Below, piece by piece: positions 1-8,348 of a DNA stretch of 64,000 nucleotides. The notes beneath the pieces are model-generated. The model was not told the DNA's origin. It ran no database searches and was given only the letters and a program-made list of their open reading frames with translations. The DNA comes from Aliivibrio finisterrensis_A. Lineage in GTDB: Bacteria; Pseudomonadota; Gammaproteobacteria; Enterobacterales; Vibrionaceae. The stretch lies in the NCBI RefSeq assembly GCF_004167675.1, contig NZ_SEZQ01000004.1; one strand, written 5' to 3'. Position 1 is the stretch's first letter. Every line of letters begins with the position of its first letter. The position numbers and the translations under genes were made by a program.

Positions 1-395
1 GTGGTCTAACAGACGAAGAAATCGAAGCAATGGTACAAGAAGCTGAAGCGAACAAAGACGCGGACAAAAAGTTCGAAGAGTTAGTAACAGCACGTAACCA
101 AGCGGATCAAATGATCCACGGTACGAAAAAACAAATCGAAGAAGCAGGCGATGCACTTCCAGCTGACGAGAAAGAAAAAATCGAAGCAGCAATCAAAGCA
201 CTAGAAGACGTTAAGTCAGGCGATGATAAAGAAGCAATCGATGCGAAAACTCAAGAGCTAATGCAAGCAGCACAAAAGCTAATGGAAATCGCTCAACAGA
301 AAGCTCAAGCACAACAAGGTGCTGAAGCGGGTGAGCAACCTAAGCAAGAAGATGATGTTGTTGACGCTGAGTTCGAAGAAGTAAAAGACAAGTAA
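1..395 (+). CDS. dnaK: DnaK chaperone, C-terminal fragment (cut by window start)
   Basis: This is the 3' end of the Hsp70 chaperone gene, open from the window edge (codons in frame from base 3) to a TAA at 393-395. The visible ~130 residues are the helical lid of the substrate-binding domain followed by a Q/A-rich flexible tail. The protein ends with the acidic VDAEFEEVKDK peptide, which matches the conserved EEVKDK C-terminus of proteobacterial DnaK. The first internal ATG at 30 is not a start. DnaK works with the DnaJ encoded 325 bases downstream and with GrpE in ATP-driven refolding of client proteins in the cytoplasm. Identification is strong because of the tail and the dnaJ neighbour. 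Confidence 0.97.
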   Translation, partial: GLTDEEIEAMVQEAEANKDADKKFEELVTARNQADQMIHGTKKQIEEAGDALPADEKEKIEAAIKALEDVKSGDDKEAIDAKTQELMQAAQKLMEIAQQKAQAQQGAEAGEQPKQEDDVVDAEFEEVKDK

Positions 396-404
396 TTTCT
401 TGTC

Positions 405-488
405 GCTAGAAGGGTTAATTCCTGCGTTAAAAGTACTCATTTGCGTTCGCAAACTCCGTGCTTTTGCCTTGGACTTAAGACTTCTAGC
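405..488. repeat. Nested inverted repeat just after dnaK
   Basis: GCTAGAAG at 405-412 is repeated in inverted form as CTTCTAGC at 481-488. Between the arms lies a short dyad TTTGCG/CGCAAA near 450. There is no U-tract directly after the distal arm, so it is not a canonical intrinsic terminator. It could be a processing or pausing structure in the dnaK-dnaJ transcript. Confidence 0.5.
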
Positions 489-566
489 TTAAAGAAATCA
501 TTGCCTTAGTCATTTAAGAAAAGAGCAAAAGCCTTATATCTTGAATGCTTCGAATGAAAAAATATA

Positions 567-600
567 TTGCGGGCGTTGGAGTTTTCTCTACCGCCCGCAA
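567..600. other. GC-rich hairpin in the dnaK-dnaJ gap
   Basis: TTGCGGGCG at 567-575 pairs perfectly with CGCCCGCAA at 592-600 across a 16-nt loop. The bases after it are only partly T-rich, so it would be a weak terminator or a stabilising 3' end for dnaK mRNA. In many gammaproteobacteria a partial terminator lowers dnaJ expression relative to dnaK; that role here is inferred. Confidence 0.55.
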
Positions 601-613
601 ATTTGTAATTAGG

Positions 614-665
614 TCAATCTAGATAATCACTTTCGGTTTGTGCTGATCCTAATTATCTAGATTGA
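614..665. repeat. 14-bp perfect inverted repeat before dnaJ
   Basis: TCAATCTAGATAAT at 614-627 is matched exactly by its reverse complement at 652-665 with a 24-nt spacer. It lies 55 bases before the dnaJ start. The arms are AT-rich and are not followed by a T-run. It could be an mRNA hairpin or an operator; nothing in the sequence decides between these. Confidence 0.6.
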
Positions 666-719
666 ACTCATACTGATGGTGTCACTGCCGGCAGTATCAA
701 AAGAATTGGTGACCAAAGC

Positions 720-1862
720 ATGTCTAAACGTGATTTTTATGAAGTATTGGGCGTAAGCCGTGATGCTTCTGAGCGTGATATTAAGAAAGCCTATAAACGT
801 CTAGCGATGAAATTCCACCCTGACCGTAATCAGGGCGATGAAACAGCGCCAGAAAAGTTTAAAGAAGTAAAAGTAGCGTATGAGATCTTAACGGATGCTC
901 AAAAACGTTCAGCTTATGATCAATACGGTCATGCAGCCTTTGAACAAGGTGGTATGGGCGGTGGCGGCTTCGGTGGCGGTCAAGGTGACTTTGGCGATAT
1001 CTTTGGCGATGTGTTTGGTGACATCTTTGGTGGCGGTCGTCGTGGCGGTGGTCAACAACGTGCACAACGCGGTTCAGATTTACGTTACAACATGGAACTT
1101 ACGCTAGAAGAAGCGGTTCGTGGTTGTGATAAAGAGATTGAAGTACCAACATTAGTGTCTTGTGATCCATGTGAAGGTACTGGCGCTAAGAAAGGCACTT
1201 CTTCATCAACGTGTAGCACTTGTCATGGTCATGGCCAAGTTCAAATGCGTCAAGGTTTCTTTGCGGTACAGCAGGCTTGTCCTACATGTCATGGTAAAGG
1301 CAAGATCATTAAAGACCCATGTAACTCTTGTCATGGTGAAGGTCGCGTTCAAAAAACGAAAACACTTAATGTTAAGATCCCATCAGGTGTTGATACTGGC
1401 GATCGCATTCGTTTATCTGGCGAAGGTGAAGCGGGAGAGCACGGCGCTCCAGCAGGCGATCTATACGTACAAGTACACGTGAAAGAGCATAATATCTTTG
1501 AGCGTGACGGCAACAACTTATACTGTGAAGTGCCAGTAAGCTTTACGATGGCGGCATTAGGTGGCGAAGTTGAAGTTCCTACTCTTGATGGTCGTGTAAG
1601 CTTAAAAGTACCTCTAGAAACGCAAACAGGCCGTATGTTCCGTATGCGTGGCAAAGGTGTGAAAGGCGTTCGTACGCACAGTACGGGAGACTTAATTGTT
1701 AAACTGATTGTTGAAACACCGGTTAAACTTACCAAACGTCAAAAAGAGCTTCTTCAAGAATTCCAAGAATCTTTTGATGGTAAAGATGCGAAAAAGCACA
1801 ATCCGAAATCTGAAGGATTCTTATCAGGTGTTAAAAACTTCTTTGATGATTTAACTAAATAA
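720..1862 (+). CDS. dnaJ: DnaJ (Hsp40) co-chaperone
   Basis: This is a 380-residue type I Hsp40 that stimulates DnaK ATPase activity and delivers unfolded substrates to it. The J domain is at residues 1-70 with the HPD motif at 33-35. A Gly/Phe-rich linker follows at about 75-115. The zinc-binding region at about 145-210 has four CxxCxGxG-type repeats (CDPCEGTG, CSTCHGHG, CPTCHGKG, CNSCHGEG), all with intact cysteines. C-terminal substrate-binding and dimerisation domains complete the protein, and its length is normal for the family. It lies downstream of dnaK in the same direction and ends just before a strong terminator. Heat-shock control would be expected from a promoter upstream of dnaK, outside the window. 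Confidence 0.98.
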   Translation: MSKRDFYEVLGVSRDASERDIKKAYKRLAMKFHPDRNQGDETAPEKFKEVKVAYEILTDAQKRSAYDQYGHAAFEQGGMGGGGFGGGQGDFGDIFGDVFGDIFGGGRRGGGQQRAQRGSDLRYNMELTLEEAVRGCDKEIEVPTLVSCDPCEGTGAKKGTSSSTCSTCHGHGQVQMRQGFFAVQQACPTCHGKGKIIKDPCNSCHGEGRVQKTKTLNVKIPSGVDTGDRIRLSGEGEAGEHGAPAGDLYVQVHVKEHNIFERDGNNLYCEVPVSFTMAALGGEVEVPTLDGRVSLKVPLETQTGRMFRMRGKGVKGVRTHSTGDLIVKLIVETPVKLTKRQKELLQEFQESFDGKDAKKHNPKSEGFLSGVKNFFDDLTK

Positions 1863-1887
1863 GTTTATTGCTCAACGAATAAATTGA

Positions 1888-1926
1888 AACCTAATGATAT
1901 TAATTTCATATCATTAGGTTTTTTTT
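1888..1926 (+). terminator. Rho-independent terminator after dnaJ
   Basis: A 13-bp perfect stem (AACCTAATGATAT at 1888-1900 with its complement at 1908-1920) is followed by a run of T, 26 bases beyond the dnaJ stop codon. It closes the dnaK-dnaJ transcript. Confidence 0.9.
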
Positions 1927-2044
1927 ATGCCAAAAACAAATGATAAAGCACGGTTTATTTACACCTTTTTGACCGTTACTTATACTTCTCGTTTATTATG
2001 TAACCAATTATGTTTTTAGCTTCTTAATAGATGAGAGAGTCGAC

Positions 2045-3139
2045 ATGGTGTTATTTAAACGGGCATTATTACTGTTTATTGTTTTATTATTTGGCTTAGC
2101 TTCTGTTAATGCAGAAATCATGCAAGGTGGAAAAACAGTACCAAGCTTCAAGCAGGATGCGGCGTCTATTCGTCATACTTATGAAACCCAACTCTATACT
2201 CTATCGGCATTTAAAGCTGGCCACTATGGTTTGCGAATGTATCGTCAAACGATGGACCCTAAATATTCAGCGGCGGTTTGGTCTGATATGGCGAGAGTGG
2301 CAAGTCGACTTAATCAATTCTCTTCGGAAGTTCATACGCCCGAACAAATAGATATCTATGCTCAAAAGCGATTAAATAGCTATGTTGATGACACTGACAT
2401 TCGTAGTACTTTACGTTACCAAGCGACAAAAAATATGCCTGAGTATTTCTATCTTGGTGTGGATTTACTTGGCTCAATGGCTCGTGCTAATGAATATGGT
2501 TTAAAGCATCGTAACGATAAACAGTTGCGAGAAATTATCCGTCGTTATGATTTTAAAAAATACGCGACTGATGAAGCGATGATTAAAGCATGGGCAGCTC
2601 AGCTAGCGAACCAAGTTTATTGGTTACGTCAATTAGGTGAGCAGGATGTGGTTGATGAGTTTGTTGAAGCATTCAAATTAGCCTACCCAGATAATAAAGA
2701 TGCAGCGCTTTCTAAGCAGCAGTATGGCAATAAAATCTATGGCTTAACGCATATTTTATTAGCCGACTCTCAATATTATCAATACCCCCTAAAAGAGTCT
2801 GATCATCAACGGATATATGATTATCTGCGTAATAATATTGATACTATTTTAGAAAGAGCCAAAGAAGACATTATTTCAGAAGTCGGAATTACCTTCTTAT
2901 TGGCAGGGTTAGAAGATGACCCTGTAGTCTATAAAACACAAAAACACATTCAAGATGCGATTAACCGTGAGAAGAATATGGTGCCATCAACATCAAACAG
3001 TACTGATTTAACTGATGGTGAGCACCGTAATGTATTAGCGATAATGTTACTCGATTGGCAAACGCCACATGCCGCACCGACGATTCAAAATGAACCAAAG
3101 GTATTCAAAAGTAAGCCGTATGGTCTTGTGAAAAAATAA
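2045..3139 (+). CDS. Exported protein of unknown function (possibly DUF3541 family)
   Basis: This is a 364-residue protein with an N-terminal signal peptide: a basic start, a hydrophobic core of about 15 residues, and a likely cut after SVNA near residue 23. The remainder is mostly alpha-helical, rich in Tyr, Gln and charged residues, with no transmembrane segment or catalytic motif that I recognise. Its overall character (LYTLSAFKAGHYGLRMYRQT and later helical repeats) recalls the Vibrio DUF3541 family, but this assignment is from memory and unverified. It is monocistronic, with the dnaJ terminator before it and a bidirectional terminator after it. The ATG at 2045 follows GAGAGTCGAC. Location is probably periplasmic; function is unknown. 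Confidence 0.75.
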   Translation: MVLFKRALLLFIVLLFGLASVNAEIMQGGKTVPSFKQDAASIRHTYETQLYTLSAFKAGHYGLRMYRQTMDPKYSAAVWSDMARVASRLNQFSSEVHTPEQIDIYAQKRLNSYVDDTDIRSTLRYQATKNMPEYFYLGVDLLGSMARANEYGLKHRNDKQLREIIRRYDFKKYATDEAMIKAWAAQLANQVYWLRQLGEQDVVDEFVEAFKLAYPDNKDAALSKQQYGNKIYGLTHILLADSQYYQYPLKESDHQRIYDYLRNNIDTILERAKEDIISEVGITFLLAGLEDDPVVYKTQKHIQDAINREKNMVPSTSNSTDLTDGEHRNVLAIMLLDWQTPHAAPTIQNEPKVFKSKPYGLVKK

Positions 3140-3165
3140 ACGTGTAAACCATTTGCACTGTAAAT

Positions 3166-3208
3166 AAAAAATGCCCAGAGATAGTGATATCGCTGGGCAT
3201 TTTTATTT
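3166..3208. terminator. Bidirectional terminator between convergent genes
   Basis: A-rich sequence and ATGCCCAG near 3171-3178 pair with CTGGGCAT at 3193-3200, flanked by an A-run on the left and a T-run on the right. It can serve the plus-strand exported-protein gene and the minus-strand ferredoxin gene. Confidence 0.9.
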
Positions 3209-3234
3209 GAATCAGGTCAGGTGATTAGAGATTA

Positions 3235-3489
3235 TTACGCTAGGCCTTGGAGCTTAACGAATTTCTCTAATAACTCTTCATCTGTTTCTACGTTGTTTGG
3301 ATCTGAAATAACGCAGTTACTGATAGGGCAAACTGACTGACATGTTGGCGCATCGTAATGCCCTTTACATTCAGTACAAAGATCTGGGTTAATTTCATAG
3401 ATCTCATCACCCATACTGATTGCTTCATTTGGGCATTCAGGTTCACACATATCACAGTTTATGCATTTTTTATTGATCAATAACGCCAT
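3235..3489 (-). CDS. yfhL: YfhL-family 4Fe-4S ferredoxin
   Basis: This is a small 84-residue ferredoxin with two iron-sulfur cluster motifs. The first is CINCDMCEPECP near residues 9-20. The second is CTEC near 38-41, followed after an insertion typical of YfhL/Alvin-type ferredoxins by CQSVCPISNC. It transfers electrons in the cytoplasm. Its start codon lies 3 bases downstream of the trhP stop codon, so the two are cotranscribed. In E. coli, YfhL has been linked to the TrhP-dependent hydroxylation of tRNA U34; the tight coupling here fits the idea that it is the electron donor for TrhP. That partnership is inference from context and literature. Confidence 0.9.
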   Translation of the reverse strand: MALLINKKCINCDMCEPECPNEAISMGDEIYEINPDLCTECKGHYDAPTCQSVCPISNCVISDPNNVETDEELLEKFVKLQGLA

Positions 3490-3492
3490 TAC

Positions 3493-4881
3493 TTACTTGC
3501 CGTGTGGGTTACGAGTATCTTCACCCGTGTGTAAGTTACGCATTAGCAGGCCGTATTCTAGATCAACGTTTGCAGGAACAGGAATGAAGACAAAGTGACC
3601 ATTGCCTTTTGCTTCATCAACAGCTTCACTCTTACGGTTTTCCATTACATCTAGAGTCAGTGTCAGGTTACCTTGTGGTGTCATGATCTCTACAGAGTCA
3701 CCGACTAAGAATTTATTCTTAACATCAACTTCAGCTAAATCACCACGGCGTTTACCTGTGAACTCACCAACGAATTGTTGAGAATCAGAGATAGAGTAAC
3801 CGTAATCGTAGTTTTGGTATGCATCGTGTGTATGACGACGTAGGAAACCTTCTGTGTAACCACGGTGAGCTAGGCTTTCTAGCGTACCCATTAGGCTTTC
3901 ATCAAATGGTTTACCTGCAACCGCATCATCAATCGCTTTACGATAAACTTGCGCAGTACGTGCACAGTAGTAGAAAGACTTAGTACGACCTTCAATTTTA
4001 AGAGAGTGAACACCCATCTTAGTTAGACGTTCTACGTGTTGGATAGCACGAAGATCTTTAGAGTTCATGATGTAAGTACCATGCTCGTCTTCAAATGCTG
4101 CCATCTTCTCTTCTGGACGGTGCGCCTCAGAAAGAAGAACTACCTCATCTGTTGGTTTACCTAAGCCTAGTGTGTTGTCTGGACGTTCGTTTTGAACTTC
4201 AACGTCTTGGATCTCAACACCTGTAGGGTTAGCTTCAACGATTTGACCGTTTTCGTCTTCTTTCGCTTCTTCCGCTTTGTATTCCCAGCGACATGCATTC
4301 GTACATGTGCCTTGGTTTGGATCACGCTTGTTCATGTAACCAGATAACAAGCAGCGACCAGAGTACGCCATGCATAATGCACCGTGTACAAAAATTTCTA
4401 ATTCAGTATCAGGACAGTGCTCACGGATCTCTTCAATTTCTTCTAGTGATAATTCACGAGATAAGATCACACGCTCAACACCTTGAGTTGCCCAGAATTT
4501 CACTGTTGCCCAGTTAACCGCATTGGCTTGAACTGACAGGTGAATAACTACTTCAGGGAAAGCTTCACGAACCATCATGATTAAACCTGGATCTGACATG
4601 ATCAATGCGTCAGGGCCCATTTCTACGATTGGCGCTAAATCACGAATGAAGGTTTTTAGCTTTGAGTTGTGTGGTTGAATATTACATACCACATATAGCT
4701 TCTTACCTTGCGCGTGCGCTTCATTAATACCGATTTGTAGGTTTTCGTGGTTGAACTCGTTGTTACGAACACGAAGGCTGTAACGTGGCTGGCCTGCATA
4801 AACGGCATCTGCACCGTAGGCAAACGCATAACGCATATTTTTAAGGCTGCCCGCAGGCGAAAGTAGTTCTGGCTTAAACAT
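3493..4881 (-). CDS. trhP: TrhP (YegQ), U32-family tRNA 5-hydroxyuridine synthesis protein
   Basis: This is a 462-residue member of the peptidase U32 family that in E. coli takes part in prephenate-dependent formation of 5-hydroxyuridine at the tRNA wobble position. The N-terminus (MFKPELLSPAGSLKNM) and the U32 signature around residues 160-180 (EIFVHGALCMAYSGRC) are clear, as is a later Cys-containing segment (GTCTNACRW) likely to bind an Fe-S cluster. A region around residues 205-260 is acidic and low in complexity and looks like an insertion relative to the E. coli protein. The length is close to the family norm. The start at 4881 has a GGGAAG ribosome site upstream. It forms an operon with the following ferredoxin gene. 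Confidence 0.93.
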   Translation of the reverse strand: MFKPELLSPAGSLKNMRYAFAYGADAVYAGQPRYSLRVRNNEFNHENLQIGINEAHAQGKKLYVVCNIQPHNSKLKTFIRDLAPIVEMGPDALIMSDPGLIMMVREAFPEVVIHLSVQANAVNWATVKFWATQGVERVILSRELSLEEIEEIREHCPDTELEIFVHGALCMAYSGRCLLSGYMNKRDPNQGTCTNACRWEYKAEEAKEDENGQIVEANPTGVEIQDVEVQNERPDNTLGLGKPTDEVVLLSEAHRPEEKMAAFEDEHGTYIMNSKDLRAIQHVERLTKMGVHSLKIEGRTKSFYYCARTAQVYRKAIDDAVAGKPFDESLMGTLESLAHRGYTEGFLRRHTHDAYQNYDYGYSISDSQQFVGEFTGKRRGDLAEVDVKNKFLVGDSVEIMTPQGNLTLTLDVMENRKSEAVDEAKGNGHFVFIPVPANVDLEYGLLMRNLHTGEDTRNPHGK

Positions 4882-5189
4882 GATTGCTTCCCAATGTTGT
4901 ATTCTGATCTCAGGTCAGGTCATATCACGTGGATATGAAGGAGGCCGGATTTTACATGGAAAGTGAGGGAAGTGCTAGGGTATAAAGAGAGGTTTCAGGT
5001 CGCTTCGCTTGCAGGTTGAAGAAAACAACAAAGAAAATAGGGGATTAAGAGTTCAGATCGCTACGCTAGCAGATTTAAGAGGTGTTTGCTGAACGTAAAG
5101 AATCCAAGATAATTTTTCTTGAGCTGAGAAATAGCCGCAAGCACCTCTGAACCCTTCAAGGGAGCTTGCGACCGATCTGAACCTTGCTT
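4882..5189. repeat. Intergenic repeat cluster between rdgC and trhP
   Basis: This 308-base gap holds at least three related short elements. Units at 4991-5021 and 5049-5079 align without gaps and share 24 of 31 bases, with core TTCAG-R-TCGCT-W-CGCT-W-GCAG. Two further TTCAG-containing copies lie inverted between about 5133 and 5183 (GCAAGCACCTCTGAACCC and GCTTGCGACCGATCTGAACC). The part near 4882-4980 should carry the trhP promoter. No open frame is present. The set looks like a palindromic intergenic repeat family of Vibrionaceae, possibly also acting as a 3' structure for rdgC. Confidence 0.65.
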
Positions 5190-6104
5190 TTACTCTTTCT
5201 CTTCAATGCCACCAAGTGCTTTGAAAAGATCAGGTAGTAGAGCATCAAGCTCAGAACTCATTAGAGAGAAATCTGCATCAAAGCGTGCTGCCTTGTCTTC
5301 AAAACCAATGTCTTCGTTTTGGTCTTTAATTTCGTCGCTGAATTTTAGGCGTTTTAGCGATAGGTCATCAGCAAGGATAAACTCTAAACGCTCTTGCCAA
5401 GTTAGCGCTAACTTAGTAACCATTTTGTTTGCATCAATATGAGCGTGGATCTCATCACACACTAATTCTTGCTGCTTACAACGGATCACGCCGCCGTCTT
5501 CTAAAATTGCTTTTAGTTCCGCTTCTTCACCCATCTCAAAACCTTGAGGCGTAGTACCTGTTTTAACCCACTCAGTTAAGGCATTTTCAATAGGTTGAGT
5601 TGAAGTTAGAGGGACAACAGGTAGACTACCGATAGATTTACGAAGCAACGCTAATACGTCTTCCGCTTTTTTGTAACTGCCAGCATCAACAATAATAAAC
5701 CCAGCTTCTGGAAGAATTAATGCATAGGTTTGTTGGTGCTTGCTAAATGCTCGTGGAAGAAGATCAATAACGATGTCATCTTTGATAGAGTCTTTCTCTT
5801 TTTTCTTAAGAGGGCGACCTTGTTCAAGTTCCATTGCATCAATTTTTGCGTTCATTGATTCTTTAATCACTGACGCAGGTAACATTTTTTCTTCTTTTTT
5901 AGCACAGATCAGAATATTTTTGCTTGCGACGTGAGTCAGCATATCACCATGACGGCCCATTGCAGTTACCCAGCCAAACTTTTGCATATCTTGGCTACCA
6001 CAAGGTGTGAAACGGAAATCGTTCAGTTGTTTTTCAAGTTGCTCAGGGTTGAGATCAACTTCTTTAGTAAAACGATAAATTAAACAATTTTTAAACCACA
6101 TCAT
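5190..6104 (-). CDS. rdgC: RdgC nucleoid-associated recombination regulator
   Basis: This is a 304-residue protein that forms a ring-shaped dimer on double-stranded DNA and limits RecA filament formation in other gammaproteobacteria. The sequence follows E. coli RdgC closely: WFKN near the start, FTPCGSQDMQKFGWV, the KKEEKMLPASVIKE segment, LLPRAFSKHQQT, and KKAEDVLALLRKSIGSLPVVPL. Two adjacent ATG codons open the frame; 6104 places AGGAA 8-9 bases upstream, while 6101 would give the MWFKN start of the family, so the start is uncertain by one codon. It is transcribed alone and divergently from phoB. Confidence 0.96.
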   Translation of the reverse strand: MMWFKNCLIYRFTKEVDLNPEQLEKQLNDFRFTPCGSQDMQKFGWVTAMGRHGDMLTHVASKNILICAKKEEKMLPASVIKESMNAKIDAMELEQGRPLKKKEKDSIKDDIVIDLLPRAFSKHQQTYALILPEAGFIIVDAGSYKKAEDVLALLRKSIGSLPVVPLTSTQPIENALTEWVKTGTTPQGFEMGEEAELKAILEDGGVIRCKQQELVCDEIHAHIDANKMVTKLALTWQERLEFILADDLSLKRLKFSDEIKDQNEDIGFEDKAARFDADFSLMSSELDALLPDLFKALGGIEEKE

Positions 6105-6241
6105 GCTGCTGAATTCCTGTCTTTTTTAAGTGCGCTTATGATAGGAGATTTTGTTGAATATTGCTTGTATAGATTTCAGGATCTTGGATAAATGACACTG
6201 AGATAGTATTTCATTGATGAGAATATGAACTTTTCTTTTCA

Positions 6242-6261
6242 ATAGTCACAAAAGTGTCATA
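6242..6261 (+). promoter_or_regulatory. Pho box upstream of phoB
   Basis: TAGTCAC at 6243-6249 and GTGTCAT at 6254-6260 form two TGTCA-type repeats in 11-base register, as in PhoB binding sites. A candidate -10 (AATAAT at 6271) sits 10 bases after the second repeat. It implies autoactivation of phoB-phoR under phosphate limitation. Confidence 0.75.
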
Positions 6262-6314
6262 ATTAGCTTTAATAATAGCGTTATAAATTTTGTTGGCTAA
6301 TTTAGGTAAAAAGA

Positions 6315-7007
6315 ATGTCTAGAAGGATACTTGTAGTAGAAGATGAAGCGCCAATCCGTGAGATGCTGTGTTTTGTATTAGAGCAGAAAGGATATGAACC
6401 GATAGAAGCAGAAGATTATGACACTGCACTTGGTTTACTCTGCGAACCTTACCCTGATTTAATTTTGTTGGATTGGATGTTGCCAGGTGGCTCAGGCATC
6501 AATTTAATCAAACACCTTAAGCGCGATGAATTTACCAAAAAAATCCCAGTAGTTATGCTAACAGCTCGCGGCGAAGAAGAAGATAAAGTTCGCGGCCTTG
6601 AAGTGGGCGCAGATGATTACATTACCAAACCATTTTCACCAAAAGAGTTAATGGCCCGCTTAAAGGCCGTTATTCGTCGAGTATCCCCAACCTCTGTTGA
6701 AGAGTTGATTGATGTTCAAGGGTTAAAATTAGACCCAGTATCACACCGTGTTACAGCCAATGATAAAGCATTAGATATGGGTCCGACAGAATTTAAAATG
6801 CTGCACTTTTTTATGACTCATCAAGAGCGTGTATACAGCCGTGAACAACTATTGAATAATGTTTGGGGTACGAATGTATACGTAGAAGATCGTACGGTTG
6901 ATGTTCATATTCGTCGTTTACGTAAGGCATTAGAAATGGAAGGGCATGATCGCTTAGTGCAAACCGTTCGTGGCGCGGGTTATCGTTTCTCTGTTCAAAC
7001 GTCTTAA
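6315..7007 (+). CDS. phoB: PhoB phosphate response regulator
   Basis: This is a 230-residue OmpR/PhoB-type response regulator that activates the phosphate regulon. The receiver domain occupies residues 1-120, with acidic pocket E9/D10, phosphoacceptor D53, T83 and K105 all present. A winged-helix DNA-binding domain spans about 130-228 and includes the usual VWG...VEDRTVDVHIRRLRKAL recognition region. Length and motifs match E. coli PhoB. phoR follows after 35 bases, and a Pho box lies 53 bases upstream. The partner kinase and the Pst system that signals to them are encoded immediately downstream. Confidence 0.98.
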   Translation: MSRRILVVEDEAPIREMLCFVLEQKGYEPIEAEDYDTALGLLCEPYPDLILLDWMLPGGSGINLIKHLKRDEFTKKIPVVMLTARGEEEDKVRGLEVGADDYITKPFSPKELMARLKAVIRRVSPTSVEELIDVQGLKLDPVSHRVTANDKALDMGPTEFKMLHFFMTHQERVYSREQLLNNVWGTNVYVEDRTVDVHIRRLRKALEMEGHDRLVQTVRGAGYRFSVQTS

Positions 7008-7042
7008 TTCTTAAATATAAATAGAAGCAAAAGGTAAAATAC

Positions 7043-8341
7043 ATGGTTGAACGTCTCTCATGGAAAAAGCTCGTTGGAGAACTGGCGTTTTTTTACGTAC
7101 CTTGGGTGATTGTTGGGTATTTATTTGATGCGCTATGGCCACTATTATTCCTTGCTTCATTTATTTTATTAATTTGGCATTTACATAATCAAATCAAAAT
7201 GTCGCGCTGGCTGCATGAGGGAAGAAAAGCAACACCACCGTCAGCCTCAGGGAGTTGGGAGCCGATTTTTGATGAGACTTATCGTTTACAAAAACGCCAT
7301 AAAAAACGTCGTAAAGAGCTGTCTGCGTTAATTCGTCGCTTTCGACAAGGGGCAGAAGCGCTGCCTGATGCTGTAGTGGTATTTCGTCACGAAGGTAATA
7401 TCGTATGGTGTAATAGTCTAGCTCAATCGCTGCTGGGATTCCGTTGGCCTGACGATTCAGGACACCCTATTACCAACTTAATTAGAACCCCTGATTTTGT
7501 GCAATATTTAATGGCGCAACAGTTTGATATTCCATTAGATATGCCATCACCAATTAACACGGATAAGACACTTGAAATACGTATTGTGCCGTATAGTGAT
7601 GGTGAGTTTTTAATGGTGGTCCGTGATGTGACACAAGTTAAGCAACTAGAAGGTATGCGCCGCAACTTTTTTGCTAACGTTTCTCATGAACTACGTACAC
7701 CAATGACGGTGCTTCGTGGCTATTTAGAAATGTCTGAAGACCCAGATATGTTGGTTGGCCCAATGTGGAATCGAGCGCATGGGGTGATGACTGAGCAATT
7801 ATCACGCATGGAAGGCTTGGTTGAACAATTACTGACGCTGTCGAAAATTGAAGCCGCAGCGACGTCTCAATTAGAAGATCATGTTGATGTGCCTTCTATG
7901 TTAGATATTTTAGAGAAAGAAGCCATCGCATTAAGTGGTGAGCGTAATCACAGCATTCGTTTTGATGTCGATCCTCGCCTTAAAGTATTAGGGGATGAAG
8001 ATCAGTTACGCAGTGCGATTTCAAACTTGGTTTATAACGCGGTAAAACATACGACTGATGGTGCAGATATTATTGTTGAGTGGCAGGCAACGAACCTAGG
8101 GGCTAAATTAAGCGTAAAGGATGGTGGGCAAGGAATTGAACCACAGCACATTCCTCGATTAACAGAGCGTTTTTATCGCGTAGATAAGGCGCGTTCAAGA
8201 GATACTGGTGGTAGTGGACTTGGACTGGCAATTGTAAAACATGCACTTAGTCATCATGACTCACAGTTAGAAATACAGAGCCAATTGGGTAAAGGAAGTA
8301 CTTTCTCGTTTGTTCTCCCTAAAAAATTGATTTTAAAGTAA
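7043..8341 (+). CDS. phoR: PhoR phosphate sensor histidine kinase
   Basis: This is a 432-residue membrane histidine kinase/phosphatase acting on PhoB. Two short hydrophobic segments near residues 12-45 anchor it in the inner membrane without a periplasmic sensor domain. A charged linker follows, then a PAS-like domain at about 98-200 (ALPDAVVVFRHEGNIVWCN). The dimerisation domain carries the phosphoacceptor H215 in VSHELRTP. The ATP-binding domain has an N box (NLVYNAVKHT) and G boxes (DGGQGI, GGSGLGLAIV). It follows phoB and precedes a pstS-type gene by only 7 bases, so the three are probably one transcript. Input is expected through PhoU and the Pst transporter. Confidence 0.97.
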   Translation: MVERLSWKKLVGELAFFYVPWVIVGYLFDALWPLLFLASFILLIWHLHNQIKMSRWLHEGRKATPPSASGSWEPIFDETYRLQKRHKKRRKELSALIRRFRQGAEALPDAVVVFRHEGNIVWCNSLAQSLLGFRWPDDSGHPITNLIRTPDFVQYLMAQQFDIPLDMPSPINTDKTLEIRIVPYSDGEFLMVVRDVTQVKQLEGMRRNFFANVSHELRTPMTVLRGYLEMSEDPDMLVGPMWNRAHGVMTEQLSRMEGLVEQLLTLSKIEAAATSQLEDHVDVPSMLDILEKEAIALSGERNHSIRFDVDPRLKVLGDEDQLRSAISNLVYNAVKHTTDGADIIVEWQATNLGAKLSVKDGGQGIEPQHIPRLTERFYRVDKARSRDTGGSGLGLAIVKHALSHHDSQLEIQSQLGKGSTFSFVLPKKLILK

Positions 8342-8348
8342 TGGAATA

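Noticed and set aside
1349..1735. Minus-strand open frame of 128 codons inside dnaJ
   Set aside because: It lies wholly within a confident coding gene on the other strand, has no ribosome site, and its composition is that of an antisense shadow.
4991..5183. CRISPR array
   Set aside because: The repeats are few, imperfect, in both orientations and irregularly spaced, with no cas genes nearby.
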